Of a stretch of 64,000 bases of DNA, positions 1 to 12,300 are shown in pieces. Under the pieces are notes generated by a model. That model saw only the letters and a list, made by a program, of their open reading frames with translations. It did no database searches and was not told where the DNA came from. The DNA lies in the NCBI RefSeq assembly GCF_026212465.1, contig NC_080053.1, forward strand, positions 19,827,773 through 19,891,772. Reading direction: 5' to 3'. This DNA is from Amaranthus tricolor (taxonomy: Eukaryota > Streptophyta > Magnoliopsida > Caryophyllales > Amaranthaceae). The position numbers were made by a program, and so were the translations under genes. Each line of letters starts with the position of its first letter. Position 1 is the stretch's first letter.

Positions 1-183
1 CTTGTTCCTTGCTTGCCTTTTAGAGCCACCAGGAGTGTCCTGCTGTTCTTTTGAAGATGACTCTTGAGCAGTTAATAAAGGTGTTGGGTGGATAATTCTT
101 AAAGGCTTAGGTTGTTTCATTTTGGGTGTACGGCTCTTGGTTTTCATGGTGATTTGATGAGTTGATGGAGCGAGATTTTGCAT
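1..183 (-). pseudogene. env-like ORF of first array unit, N-terminal 61 codons only
   Basis: This is the start of the third ORF of the leftmost unit, identical to 8701-8883 in the second unit. It begins at the ATG complementary to 181-183 and runs off the window. Residues visible are a basic, Ser/Thr/Pro-rich N-terminal stretch. Its remaining part, including the in-frame stop seen in the other unit, lies outside the window. The 459 bases between it and the end of pol (184-642) contain no convincing ORF. Confidence 0.6.
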
Positions 184-642
184 GAAATGTGAGAGGATGA
201 AGATGATTTTGGAATTCAGAGTTGATTACGTTTGAGGATGAAGGGTTTAGGGGTTGGCGTGTGAGAGTGTATAAAATGAATGTGAGGGGACGTGTGTTTA
301 GGTGATTCATGTTCCTTATTTAATTCGCGCATATGAACACAAAATGTGAAATGGAAACAGACGGATTTAGTGAAGAACTATGATGATTTAACTCCCGCTA
401 TTTTAATGGAAATTGCTGGGTAAACGTATGTAAATATATTTTATGAAAATAAAATAAATGAAAATTTTATGCTACTACAGTCTGATCAAATTAAACAAGC
501 AATCATATGAGCATTCACGGTATATACTTTTAAATAGTGCGTACCTGATCCTTTCAATAATCGATTTTTCAATCAAGATTTTGTGGTTGATCGACCTTTT
601 CAATTTTCATTTTGTCTTTAAGGATCACATATGTCACTCACT

Positions 643-3600
643 TCAATGCAGCTTGATCATGCCAAGTTCCAATCTCATTTTTTCATGTTGTTCCCTTGGA
701 AGCGGTTTAGTCATGATATCTGCTATTTGCTCGTTGGTGTTTACATGCTTTAAAACAATATTTTTATTTTCAACATTATCTTTAAGAAAATGATGCCTAA
801 TGTGGATGTGTTTTACTCGTGAATGATGCACTGGATCTTTAGATATGCATATGGCACTGGTATTATCACAATAATAAGAACACATTCAAACTTAATACCA
901 AAATCTCTTAGCTGCTGTTTTATCCAAAGCATTTGGGAACAACAAGCTGCTGCTGCTACGTATTCAGCTTCGGCAGTGGATAATGCAACAGTGTTTTGTT
1001 TCTTGGAACTCCATGAAACTAAACATGAGCCAAGAAATTGTACCATACCTGACGTACTTTTTCTATTTACCAGATCTCCTGCATAATCTGCATCACTAAA
1101 ACCTTTCAAATCATAGACATCACTTTTAGGGTAAAATAAGGACAAGTCATATGTTCCCTTCAAATATCTTAAACTTCGTTTAACTGCAGTGAGATGTGAT
1201 TCTTTAGGATTGGATTGAAATCTAGCACATAAGCCACCACTAAAAGCAATATCGGGTCTACTAGCAGTTAGATATAATAAAGAGCCAATCATGCCTCTAT
1301 ACATAGTTTGATCAATATTTGTTCCATTTGGGTCTTCATCTAACCTAACATTTGTAGCCATAGGTGTATTGTTGGTTTTAGCATTATTCAAACCATATTT
1401 CTTGAGAAGTTCTTTTATATATTTTTGTTGATGAATAAAGATACCATTTATAGTTTGTTTAATTTGCAACCCAAGGAAGAAGTTTAATTCTCCCATCATG
1501 CTCATTTCAAATTCGGTGCTCATTAGGTTAGCAAATTATTTACATAACAGTTCATTGGTGGCTCCAAAGATAATATCATCAACATATATTTGAACAACTA
1601 AAATATCCGAACCTCTATACTTAAAGAATAAGGTTTTGTCAATTTTGCCTCTAACAAAGTCATTTTGAATTAAAAACTTTGATAGCCTTTCATACCATTG
1701 CCTAGGAGCTCGTTTTAAGCCATAAAGAGCTTTATCAAGCTTGTAGACATGATCAAGACAAGAGATATTTTCAAAGCCTGGGGGTTGTTCAACAAAAACT
1801 TCTTCATCAAGAAAACCATTTAAGAAAGCACATTTCACATCCATTTGATATAATTTAAAGTTCATGAATGCAACAAAAGAAATTAAGATTCTTATAGCCT
1901 CTAACCTTGCTACCGGAGCAAATGTCTCGGTATAATCAATACCTTCTTGTTGATTGTATCCTTTGACCACGAGCCTTGCTTTGTTTCTAACAATTATTCC
2001 ATGCTCATCTAGTTTATTCCGAAATACCCATTTCAAGCCGATTACCTTTTTGTGTTTTGGTTTGGGTTCCAAGTGTCATACTTTGTTTCTTTCAAATTCG
2101 TTCAATTCATCTTGCATGGCTACAACCCATTCGGAATCCTTTAGAGCTTCTTCATGATTTTTGGGCTCGACTGATTATACGAACGCAAAGTGTGCACAAA
2201 AGTTTCTCATTTGAGATCTAGTTTGTGTTCCTTTATTCAAATCACTTATAATCAAATCAAGAGGATGATAACTTTGATATTTCCAAGGTTTGGGCACAAA
2301 TTCTCTTGTGGGAACAGTAGTATGTTCTGGTTCATCAGCTTGATTGTCATTATGTTCAGCTACTGGATTAGCTTGCTCTTCTGTGGGAACAGCTGGATTG
2401 GGAACAGTCTGTTGGTTCTGAAGTACTGGCAGTTCCTGATCAAGATCGTTCCTTTCTGCCTCTTCTGGGATCAGCTGTTCACCTGTTGTTCCTTGATCTT
2501 GCATTTTCATTTCTTCTTCATCATTCTCAAGATTTGCAAGACCTATCTTAAAATTATTTGTATCTTGTTCACTTGACAAAAAGTTAGTTTCATCGAAAAT
2601 TATGTGAACGGATTCTTCCACGCTCATTGTTCTTTTGTTATAAACTCTGTAAGCCTTACTATGTGATGAGTAGCCAAGAAATACTGCTTCATCACTTCTT
2701 TCATCAAACTTTTCTATATTTCGTTTTCCATTCACATGAACAAAACATTTGCATCCAAACACACGAAAATAGGAAATATTTGGTTTAACACCTTTAAGCA
2801 ATTTATAGGGTGTCTTTGAAGTGATTGGTCGTATTAATACACGATTCAAAATATAACATGCAGTATTAACAGCTTCGGCCCAAAAATTTCTATGTAGACC
2901 ACTAGCAATTAACATGGTTCTAGCCATTTCCTCTAAAGTCCTATTTTTCCTTTCTACTATACCATTTTGTTGTGGTGTTCGTGGTGCCGAAAAATTATGA
3001 CTTAATCCATGTTCATTGAAATAATTCATGAAACTTGAATTTTCGAATTCTCTTCCATGATCTGACCTTATGTGAATAATTTGATTATTGGTAGATTTTT
3101 ATATTTTGTTAGCGAAAGAAACAAACTCATTAAAAGCTTCATCTTTACTAACTAAAAATAAAATCCAAGTAAATCTACTGTAATCATCAACAATAACAAA
3201 CACATATCTTTTGCCACTACGGCTTTGTGTTCTCATAGGTCCACATAGATCCATATGTAATAATTCAAGTGGTTTAGAGGTGGTCACAATATTCTTTGGT
3301 TTAAAAGATGACCTCACTTGTTTTCCTTTGGCACAAGGATCACAAATTTCATCCTTAAGGAATTTTATAGCTGGTAATCCTCTAACTAGGTCTTTTGATC
3401 TTAATGTATTAATCAATGTATAACTAGCATGACCTAGACGCTTATGCCAAAGAAGTAGGTCGTCTTCTATAACGCTTAGACACGTTAGACTGGTTTTGGG
3501 AACAGTGTCCAGGTTCACTACATAAGTATTCACTACATAAGTGTTCCCTTTTCTGATTCCCTCAAGAACGATGTCTCCTGTGTCATTTCTAGAAATAATG

Positions 3601-3875
3601 CACTTTTCAGAAGTAAAGTTCACAGAGTTACCTTTATCGCAAAATTGAGAAATGCTAAGTAAGTTATGTTTCAAATTCTCGACTAAAAACACATTATCGA
3701 TAACATGGGAACATGACCTTCCAACTTTTTCTTTGGCGATTATCTCACCTTTCATATTGTCACCGAAGGTAACTGTTCCCCCATCATAGGCTTCAAGTAA
3801 GAGAAATTTAGATTTGTCACCCGTCATGTGCTTGGAACACCCACTGTCGAGATACCATGAGCTGTTCCCCCTCAC
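643..3875 (-). pseudogene. Copia pol polyprotein, unit 1 (PR-IN-RT-RNase H), disrupted
   Basis: Aspartic protease, integrase, reverse transcriptase and RNase H would be cut from one polyprotein that copies and integrates the element. In order from 3875 downward: protease motif YLDSGCSKHMTGD; GAG-pre-integrase with LLWHKRLGHAS and CDPCAKGK; integrase core HMDLCGP and QQNGIVERKN; RT with [11 protein letters not shown] and YVDDIIFG; RNase H with GFSDADYAGD and STAEAEYVA. The single reading frame is broken by TAA at 3099-3101 (integrase), TAA at 2175-2177, TGA at 2076-2078 (where relatives have Trp), TAA at 1536-1538, and a frameshift near 885, after which RNase H resumes as YYCDNTSAICISKDP. It cannot encode a full protein. 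Unit 2 shares every one of these lesions. Confidence 0.9.
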
Positions 3876-4002
3876 TTGGACTTGAAAGAAATTAATTGTT
3901 ATTTACAGGAACCCAGGCTGTCTTGGGTTCCTTGTCGATTTTACAAGAATCTTTTTTCTTAATCAGAATGTTATAGACATAATTTCTGTTGGAGACAGTG
4001 TA

Positions 4003-4875
4003 CTATTCCCTTTTGGTGCACTGGTCCTTCAGATGGCCAGTTTCTCCACAGAAGGAACAGATTATGTCTCTAAGGAGATCAATGTATACCTTTTTCTTCT
4101 TGCTATTCTTAAAGTGATCTAGGCGTTTTGAATTTTTGCTTTTAGCTTCTTGAATCCATTTGGGAACACTTTTGATCTTCCCTTTTTCTCTTGAATTTAA
4201 TTCAAGCTCTATTTTATCACTGTTGGAGCGTTTGAATTCGAAGCTACTGTCCAGATTTTGAAAATCTGTACACAGGTTCTTAATAGATGCATCGTTTAAT
4301 TCCATATTCAAGCCTAACAATTTGTATTGCATTAACTTAATATTAAGAATAACCTTTTTCTTTTTAATTCTCTCCATATTTTCCTTTAGAATTATATTTT
4401 GGTCCAACAAACTGAAAAATTTGTTTTGGACGTCGGATCTAAAGGTGTTTATATAGGAGACATGGTCTTTACTTACTTTGAGCTCCTTTTCCAATAGGAG
4501 ACACTTATCATTAAAATTTTCAAGTTTAATTTGTGTCTCCTTTAGCAACTGTATTAATTTATTTTTACTCAATTTGGATGAATGGACAGAAAATGAGTTA
4601 GAAGAACATACCTGCTTTATGGCAAAGACATTAATTTCCATCTTCTAAAAATCTTCTTTTTCAAATTCGGTAATGGGTTTGGGAACAATTTCATGATTGG
4701 AGTTAATAGTGGTTACCTCATAGTCTCCAATTTTGATGACTCTCCAAACTTGATAATTTTCCGCTTTGATGAAGATCTCCATCCTATTTTTCCATTAAGT
4801 GTAGAATTTTCCATCAAACATGGGTGGTCTTTGAGTAGAATATCCTTCTTCCATTCGCTCGTTCATAATTGACAT
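4003..4875 (-). pseudogene. Copia gag, unit 1, internally deleted
   Basis: Gag would form the virus-like particle that packages element RNA. The N-terminal part from the ATG at 4873-4875 reads GYSTQRPPMFDGKFYT, the typical SIRE gag start, then a stop and WKNRMEIF. A second stop precedes KMEINVFAIK. Sequence then jumps directly to the Lys/Glu-rich coiled-coil part (from residue about 15 of the 212-codon ORF at 4003-4641). The central capsid (UBN2-type) region normal in this family appears to be missing. The nucleocapsid zinc knuckle CSFCGETGHLKDQC is intact at the C-terminus. The gene is defective but the RNA-binding end is preserved. Confidence 0.8.
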
Positions 4876-4929
4876 TTTCGGGAACACCAGGATTCTGCCC
4901 TCAGGGTTTCCTGATCTACTGGGAACAGG

Positions 4930-4941
4930 GCTCTGATACCA
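4930..4941 (-). other. Primer binding site, initiator tRNA-Met type
   Basis: On the minus strand TGGTATCAGAGC follows the LTR end after a 2-base spacer. This is the standard plant tRNA-iMet primer site and fixes the inner LTR boundary at 4944. Confidence 0.85.
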
Positions 4942-5204
4942 ATTGTAGACTCAATTAGAAACGGGAACAGCAACAAGAGAGGGGTGAATTGTTGTTGTTA
5001 CTAGTTTAAGCGTTTTTGCCCTCTTTTTGCGGAATTGAATAAAATATATAAAGCTTAAACTTAGAGCGAAATAATTAAAAGAGACAAACGATTTTTACGT
5101 GGAAACCTTCTAGGCCTAAATAGAAGGAAAAACCACGACCCCTCGGGATTTTTAAATTCTCCACTATGTTTAAGGCGACTCGTTACAATTACATTAAACA
5201 TCTT

Positions 5205-5369
5205 ACTTCACTCGAAGCGCATCAACTAGGCCAACTTCTCTCTCAAATTGCTTCACTCAAAGCAACAAACTTAGCTTCACTAAAAGCTAAACTCCACACT
5301 AGCTTCACTAAAAGCTATGTCCTTAGCTTTACTCAAAGCTATTCTCTTCTCTAGCTTCACTAGAAGCAT
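5205..5369. repeat. Cluster of short imperfect hairpin repeats in the LTR
   Basis: About six copies of an AGCTTCACTAAAAGCT-like unit, each able to fold on itself (AGCTT paired with AAGCT), are separated by 5-20 bases. In element orientation they lie downstream of the TATA box, so would be in the transcribed leader (R/U5). The second LTR carries the same cluster at 13905-14069. Confidence 0.7.
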
Positions 5370-5592
5370 TCTAATTCCCCCTAGACTCACCCAAGTCTAG
5401 TTACAAAGATTCTCTCAAAAACCCTTACAAAAGGATAAAAATTCTCTAAAAATAAAATCAATAAGTTGCACAAGAAAATATTATAAATTAATTGGCATTT
5501 TTAAAACAAAATTTTCTTGTAAAAATTCTCCCAAAATTACGTATGATTTAATGGCTCATACTAAGGCAAGTTTTGAAGAATAACCGAGTCCA

Positions 5593-5602
5593 CTATTTAT
5601 AG
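5593..5602 (-). promoter_or_regulatory. Probable TATA box of the SIRE-like LTR
   Basis: The minus strand reads CTATAAATAG about 860 bases into the LTR, a perfect plant TATA box, leaving about 650 bases of R/U5 before the primer site. The identical site in the other LTR is 14293-14302. Confidence 0.6.
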
Positions 5603-6460
5603 AGCTAAAATCCCTAATAAAAAGGAATATTCCAATCCATTATTCCTTATCCAAAATGATCATGGGAATAATGTGGATTTTAATAACCAAGTCTTCCTAC
5701 GGTTAATCTTAAAGTAGGCATTTAAACTTGACCAATTCAAGCCCACGATTATTTAGCAATAACCGCTGTTCCCTAATAATAGGTTTTGTTCCCTTAAGCA
5801 GCAGTTTCTTCAGCAACAGTTCCTGTTCCCATAATAACGGCTGAAACTTTATGCTATTTATAGAAACGGTTATACTTAATAGGAATGGTTACATGCTAAC
5901 TAATTATAGGAATGATAACCTATTTTCTAAGATAAAGATCGGTTAAAAATAATAGCAAAGACTTTTTCAACAACAGCTATTCCTATATTTAGCAAATCCA
6001 ATATTTACTAAATATAGATCCTAAAATAAAGGATCTTTATTTAGAGACTCGTACGTAAAGTAATTTTTAGAAAACTTTTTGCCAATTAAATATAATAATT
6101 ATTAATGCAACAAATTAACTTTAATTAACACATCAACTAAAAATAATAATTAAAATAATAACCAGAATTTTCAATAGACGTAAGCTGACTCCAGTTCAGG
6201 AACAGTGCGCTGTCTCCAATTTCCAATTTTGCTAGAACATCCAACTTGGGAACAGTAGACCTGCTGTCTCCATTTTACATCCCAAGCGATATACTTTTCT
6301 AACATCTCTTGAATCCTTTTGACACGTACATTTCCATGAACAAAGCCATAGGTACTATCAACGATCATAATTACGACCGGATATCGACCTGCACATAATC
6401 TCTAAAAACATATTTGTTTAAATAAAGTGTAGTCATCATCAAAACTCAAGAGGTCCAACA

Positions 6461-6478
6461 AATTTCCCCTTTTTGATG
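6461..6478 (-). other. Polypurine tract of unit 2
   Basis: Immediately outside the LTR, the minus strand reads CATCAAAAAGGGGAAATT before TGTTGG. This is the plus-strand primer for reverse transcription and confirms the element orientation. Confidence 0.8.
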
Positions 6479-7302
6479 ATGACAAACTTTTAAACAAACA
6501 TAAAAAAAATAGAGTAAAACCAATGTTGAAGAGCATGTTAGAGATTAAAACAACTCTTCTTAACTTAGTAAATATAATTTACCAATCATATCATAAATCA
6601 AATTACTCTAAACATAAACACGACAAAAACTCATAGATTTTCAGCATAGAACATAAGCAGTGGTTCCAGTATAATTTGGAGCATACAATCAGAGTTCAGA
6701 AAGTGAATAAGCAAAACAGTTCATCATAGTTCATCTTGATCATAAGCATCTTGATCATAAGCATCAGAGCATCAATCTTGATCATTAGAATCAGAGCATC
6801 AAGCATTAACAAAAGGTGTTAACTATATACTGACAATAGATTAACTATACTTTGACAATCACAGCAAACAAGCAGTCAAGCAATAAGCAAGCAATAAACA
6901 ATCATCAGATCATGAATCATAAACCTTAATCCTAATGTCCAACATAATAGATTTAATCAAGGCTAAGCATACTCAAGCATTATTTAAGTTTGTGTCAAAT
7001 ATTCCCCCTTTTGACATCATTCAAAAAGAATTGGAGCAATCAAACCACAGCACTAAGCATATAGTCATAGTCAAAGAGAGAATAAGGATGCACAAAGTAA
7101 AAAGCAGTAACAATGAATGCAAACAAGATCAGCTATGATTAATCTTCACAGGTAGTTAGTAGCATAAAAGAAAACGTAGTTCATAGTATTAATTAGACAA
7201 ACAGTACCCCAGCTGGTACAATTCAAAAACAAGAAAAGATTGTTTGATGATAGTGATGGTTGCAACAAATAAGAAGATATTAAAAACAACTATCAGGAAG
7301 AA
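6479..7302 (-). other. Non-coding stretch between env-like ORF and 3' LTR
   Basis: AT-rich, no credible ORF. It contains short direct repeats of TCTTGATCATAAGCA and CAGAGCATCAA around 6735-6800. It corresponds to the 3' untranslated part of the element. Confidence 0.6.
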
Positions 7303-8883
7303 TTAGGATGCAGGAGCTTCATCATCTATATATTCTGTTTTCACCTCCACAATGTCCAATTTTGCACCCAGACGATCCTCCATTTGAGTCATCTGGTCAG
7401 TTAGTGAGGCTAAGGAAACACGAACTTCATCTTGAAATTTAAAGAAGCGATCCTGCAATTCATCAAGTTTGAGAATAATGGAGTATAAAGGAGCTGTAGG
7501 AACTGTTGTCTGGTCAAAACCTTGGTGTGGAAATGTGTGAACAGGTGGTGGTGAAGTTGGTATTGGTGATGGTGGTGGTGATGGGAAATTATGGGATGAT
7601 GGAGTGGTTGGCTTTGGTGAGGGGAAATGATTTGGTTCAGCCCCAGAGTCATCACCAAGATCAACTACAGGTCTTTTCCCTTTGGCAGCAAGCCTTCTGC
7701 TCTTCCTTGAGGTTGAGCAAGACTGCTTCATAGTAGGCACAGATACCTCCTCCTTGCATACACCAATGTCCTCCTTCTCCTTATCAGAAAGAACAATCTC
7801 GTGTTCCTTATCTCCAGATCCTTCCTTCTCTTGTTCCTCCATTTCAACCTCTCCCTTTTCGGTTTCCTTCTCATTATCAGAATTAACATTGATTGTTTCA
7901 ACAACGTTCTCAAGGGTCCCATTCTCATTTAATTTAAGCTATAAGTTATTTAAGCACTTGGCACCTATCATATTGTTCGGACCCATGGGAAAGTTTTGTC
8001 CTTCAAGTGGAACACCTATCTTCCTAAAAATCCAAGTCAAAAAACCTCCATATCCAATCACACAACCTTTAGAAATACATTCACTTAAGTGAGAGATCAT
8101 CAAAGAGGGAAAATTGATTTTAATATTGTTAGCCATGCAGTAAATTAGGGTTGTATCTCGTAGACTTACTTCACTGCGTTTGGAATTTCGCGGCAAAACA
8201 AATCTACGTGCAATGTTATGCAGCAATTTGTGTAAAGGGGACAGTGCATTATGGCTGACCTTCCCTCGTTTTTCAGTGATCCCTAAAAATTTCCAGACAT
8301 CATTTTCATCTATTTCAAAGAAAGTTATCTTTGATCCAACATAATAAACATCAAATCCATTTGCGGGCACACCTAGCCATTCTCCCAATTTCTGACTGTT
8401 AAACTCTATTTTAACTTCTTTTACAGAACTCAAACAGACACCATGATTAAGCAAAAAATTCAAGACAAACTCACGCATCAGTTTTGGGTATAATGGATTG
8501 CAGCAATATTCTGCGATCAAAGATTCCCAAGACTGAGTCTGTAATATAGTGTGTAACTGAGGAAAAAAGGTTGAATCATACCATTTTTTGTCTAAACCAA
8601 ACCCAACCATCATTTCTTTTGACACTTCTTCAGCGTTCAAGTTAACATCGACTTTTGCCTTCTTTGAAGATGATCTATTTGAAGTGGTCGGTCTTTTTCT
8701 CTTGTTCCTTGCTTGCCTTTTAGAGCCACCAGGAGTGTCCTGCTGTTCTTTTGAAGATGACTCTTGAGCAGTTAATAAAGGTGTTGGGTGGATAATTCTT
8801 AAAGGCTTAGGTTGTTTCATTTTGGGTGTACGGCTCTTGGTTTTCATGGTGATTTGATGAGTTGATGGAGCGAGATTTTGCAT
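7303..8883 (-). pseudogene. env-like / putative plant transposon protein ORF, unit 2
   Basis: A third ORF downstream of pol, as in SIRE-type Copia elements. The first 314 codons (8883 to 7942) carry a basic nuclear-signal-like N-terminus (RNKRKRPTTSNRSSSKKAK at about residues 59-77) and a globular middle (from GFGLDKKWYDSTFF) that resembles the domain annotated in plants as 'putative plant transposon protein'. A TAG at 7939-7941 interrupts it, but the same frame continues to 7303 with an acidic stretch, a proline-rich segment (FPSPPPSPIPTSPPP) and a C-terminal likely coiled coil. I see no signal peptide or membrane segment, so an envelope role is not supported; 'env-like' refers to position. 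Function is unknown. Confidence 0.65.
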
Positions 8884-9342
8884 GAAATGTGAGAGGATGA
8901 AGATGATTTTGGAATTCAGAGTTGATTACGTTTGAGGATGAAGGGTTTAGGGGTTGGCGTGTGAGAGTGTATAAAATGAATGTGAGGGGACGTGTGTTTA
9001 GGTGATTCATGTTCCTTATTTAATTCGCGCATATGAACACAAAATGTGAAATGGAAACAGACGGATTTAGTGAAGAACTATGATGATTTAACTCCCGCTA
9101 TTTTAATGGAAATTGCTGGGTAAACGTATGTAAATATATTTTATGAAAATAAAATAAATGAAAATTTTATGCTACTACAGTCTGATCAAATTAAACAAGC
9201 AATCATATGAGCATTCACGGTATATACTTTTAAATAGTGCGTACCTGATCCTTTCAATAATCGATTTTTTAATCAAGATTTTGTGGTTGATCGACCTTTT
9301 CAATTTTCATTTTGTCTTTAAGGATCACATATGTCACTCACT
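8884..9342 (-). other. Spacer between pol and env-like ORF, unit 2
   Basis: No convincing coding sequence in 459 bases. The same sequence is at 184-642. It may carry the splice acceptor for an env-like mRNA but I cannot assign one. Confidence 0.4.
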
Positions 9343-12300
9343 TCAATGCAGCTTGATCATGCCAAGTTCCAATCTCATTTTTTCATGTTGTTCCCTTGGA
9401 AGCGGTTTAGTCATGATATCTGCTATTTGCTCGTTGGTGTTTACATGCTTTAAAACAATATTTTTATTTTCAACATTATCTTTAAGAAAATGATGCCTAA
9501 TGTGGATGTGTTTTACTCGTGAATGATGCACTGGATCTTTAGATATGCATATGGCACTGGTATTATCACAATAATAAGAACACATTCAAACTTAATACCA
9601 AAATCTCTTAGCTGCTGTTTTATCCAAAGCATTTGGGAACAACAAGCTGCTGCTGCTACGTATTCAGCTTCGGCAGTGGATAATGCAACAGTGTTTTGTT
9701 TCTTGGAACTCCATGAAACTAAACATGAGCCAAGAAATTGTACCATACCTGACGTACTTTTTCTATTTACCAGATCTCCTGCATAATCTGCATCACTAAA
9801 ACCTTTCAAATCATAGACATCACTTTTAGGGTAAAATAAGGACAAGTCATCTGTTCCCTTCAAATATCTTAAACTTCGTTTAACTGCAGTGAGATGTGAT
9901 TCTTTAGGATTGGATTGAAATCTAGCACATAAGCCACCACTAAAAGCAATATCGGGTCTACTAGCAGTTAGATATAATAAAGAGCCAATCATGCCTCTAT
10001 ACATAGTTTGATCAATATTTGTTCCATTTGGGTCTTCATCTAACCTAACATTTGTAGCCATAGGTGTATTGTTGGTTTTAGCATTATTCAAACCATATTT
10101 CTTGAGAAGTTCTTTTATATATTTTTGTTGATGAATAAAGATACCATTTATAGTTTGTTTAATTTGCAACCCAAGGAAGAAGTTTAATTCTCCCATCATG
10201 CTCATTTCAAATTCGGTGCTCATTAGGTTAGCAAATTATTTACATAACAGTTCATTGGTGGCTCCAAAGATAATATCATCAACATATATTTGAACAACTA
10301 AAATATCCGAACCTCTATACTTAAAGAATAAGGTTTTGTCAATTTTGCCTCTAACAAAGTCATTTTGAATTAAAAACTTTGATAGCCTTTCATACCATTG
10401 CCTAGGAGCTCGTTTTAAGCCATAAAGAGCTTTATCAAGCTTGTAGACATGATCAAGACAAGAGATATTTTCAAAGCCTGGGGGTTGTTCAACAAAAACT
10501 TCTTCATCAAGAAAACCATTTAAGAAAGCACATTTCACATCCATTTGATATAATTTAAAGTTCATGAATGCAACAAAAGAAATTAAGATTCTTATAGCCT
10601 CTAACCTTGCTACCGGAGCAAATGTCTCGGTATAATCAATACCTTCTTGTTGATTGTATCCTTTGACCACGAGCCTTGCTTTGTTTCTAACAATTATTCC
10701 ATGCTCATCTAGTTTATTCCGAAATACCCATTTCAAGCCGATTACCTTTTTGTGTTTTGGTTTGGGTTCCAAGTGTCATACTTTGTTTCTTTCAAATTCG
10801 TTCAATTCATCTTGCATGGCTACAACCCATTCGGAATCCTTTAGAGCTTCTTCATGATTTTTGGGCTCGACTGATTATACGAACGCAAAGTGTGCACAAA
10901 AGTTTCTCATTTGAGATCTAGTTTGTGTTCCTTTATTCAAATCACTTATAATCAAATCAAGAGGATGATAACTTTGATATTTCCAAGGTTTGGGCACAAA
11001 TTCTCTTGTGGGAACAGTAGTATGTTCTGGTTCATCAGCTTGATTGTCATTATGTTCAGCTACTGGATTAGCTTGCTCTTCTGTGGGAACAGCTGGATTG
11101 GGAACAGTCTGTTGGTTCTGAAGTACTGGCAGTTCCTGATCAAGATCGTTCCTTTCTGCCTCTTCTGGGATCAGCTGTTCACCTGTTGTTCCTTGATCTT
11201 GCATTTTCATTTCTTCTTCATCATTCTCAAGATTTGCAAGACCTATCTTAAAATTATTTGTATCTTGTTCACTTGACAAAAAGTTAGTTTCATCGAAAAT
11301 TATGTGAACGGATTCTTCCACGCTCATTGTTCTTTTGTTATAAACTCTGTAAGCCTTACTATGTGATGAGTAGCCAAGAAATACTGCTTCATCACTTCTT
11401 TCATCAAACTTTTCTATATTTCGTTTTCCATTCACATGAACAAAACATTTGCATCCAAACACACGAAAATAGGAAATATTTGGTTTAACACCTTTAAGCA
11501 ATTTATAGGGTGTCTTTGAAGTGATTGGTCGTATTAATACACGATTCAAAATATAACATGCAGTATTAACAGCTTCGGCCCAAAAATTTCTATGTAGACC
11601 ACTAGCAATTAACATGGTTCTAGCCATTTCCTCTAAAGTCCTATTTTTCCTTTCTACTATACCATTTTGTTGTGGTGTTCGTGGTGCCGAAAAATTATGA
11701 CTTAATCCATGTTCATTGAAATAATTCATGAAACTTGAATTTTCGAATTCTCTTCCATGATCTGACCTTATGTGAATAATTTGATTATTGGTAGATTTTT
11801 ATATTTTGTTAGCGAAAGAAACAAACTCATTAAAAGCTTCATCTTTACTAACTAAAAATAAAATCCAAGTAAATCTACTGTAATCATCAACAATAACAAA
11901 CACATATCTTTTGCCACTACGGCTTTGTGTTCTCATAGGTCCACATAGATCCATATGTAATAATTCAAGTGGTTTAGAGGTGGTCACAATATTCTTTGGT
12001 TTAAAAGATGACCTCACTTGTTTTCCTTTGGCACAAGGATCACAAATTTCATCCTTAAGGAATTTTATAGCTGGTAATCCTCTAACTAGGTCTTTTGATC
12101 TTAATGTATTAATCAATGTATAACTAGCATGACCTAGACGCTTATGCCAAAGAAGTAGGTCGTCTTCTATAACGCTTAGACACGTTAGACTGGTTTTGGG
12201 AACAGTGTCCAGGTTCACTACATAAGTATTCACTACATAAGTGTTCCCTTTTCTGATTCCCTCAAGAACGATGTCTCCTGTGTCATTTCTAGAAATAATG

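Larger units (their letters stand above)
4944..6460 (-). repeat. Shared LTR of the SIRE-like array (1517 bp)
   Basis: Bounded by TG and CA, flanked on its low side by the tRNA-Met primer site and on its high side by the polypurine tract of the next unit, so it is 5' LTR for unit 1 and 3' LTR for unit 2. It matches 13644-15160 with one visible difference (A6193/G14893). A TATA box and a cluster of short hairpins lie inside. Small ORFs in it are not supported as genes. Confidence 0.92.

Noticed and set aside
107..310. 67-codon minus-strand ORF at the pol/env-like boundary (copy at 8807-9010)
   Set aside because: Overlaps the start of the env-like ORF in another frame; composition looks non-coding.
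458..793. 111-codon plus-strand ORF, and its copy at 9158-9493
   Set aside because: It lies antisense to the RNase H end and spacer of the SIRE-like element, with no domain or conservation signal.
6935..7138. Small plus-strand ORF in the element 3' region
   Set aside because: Antisense to the element, in low-complexity sequence, without recognisable features.
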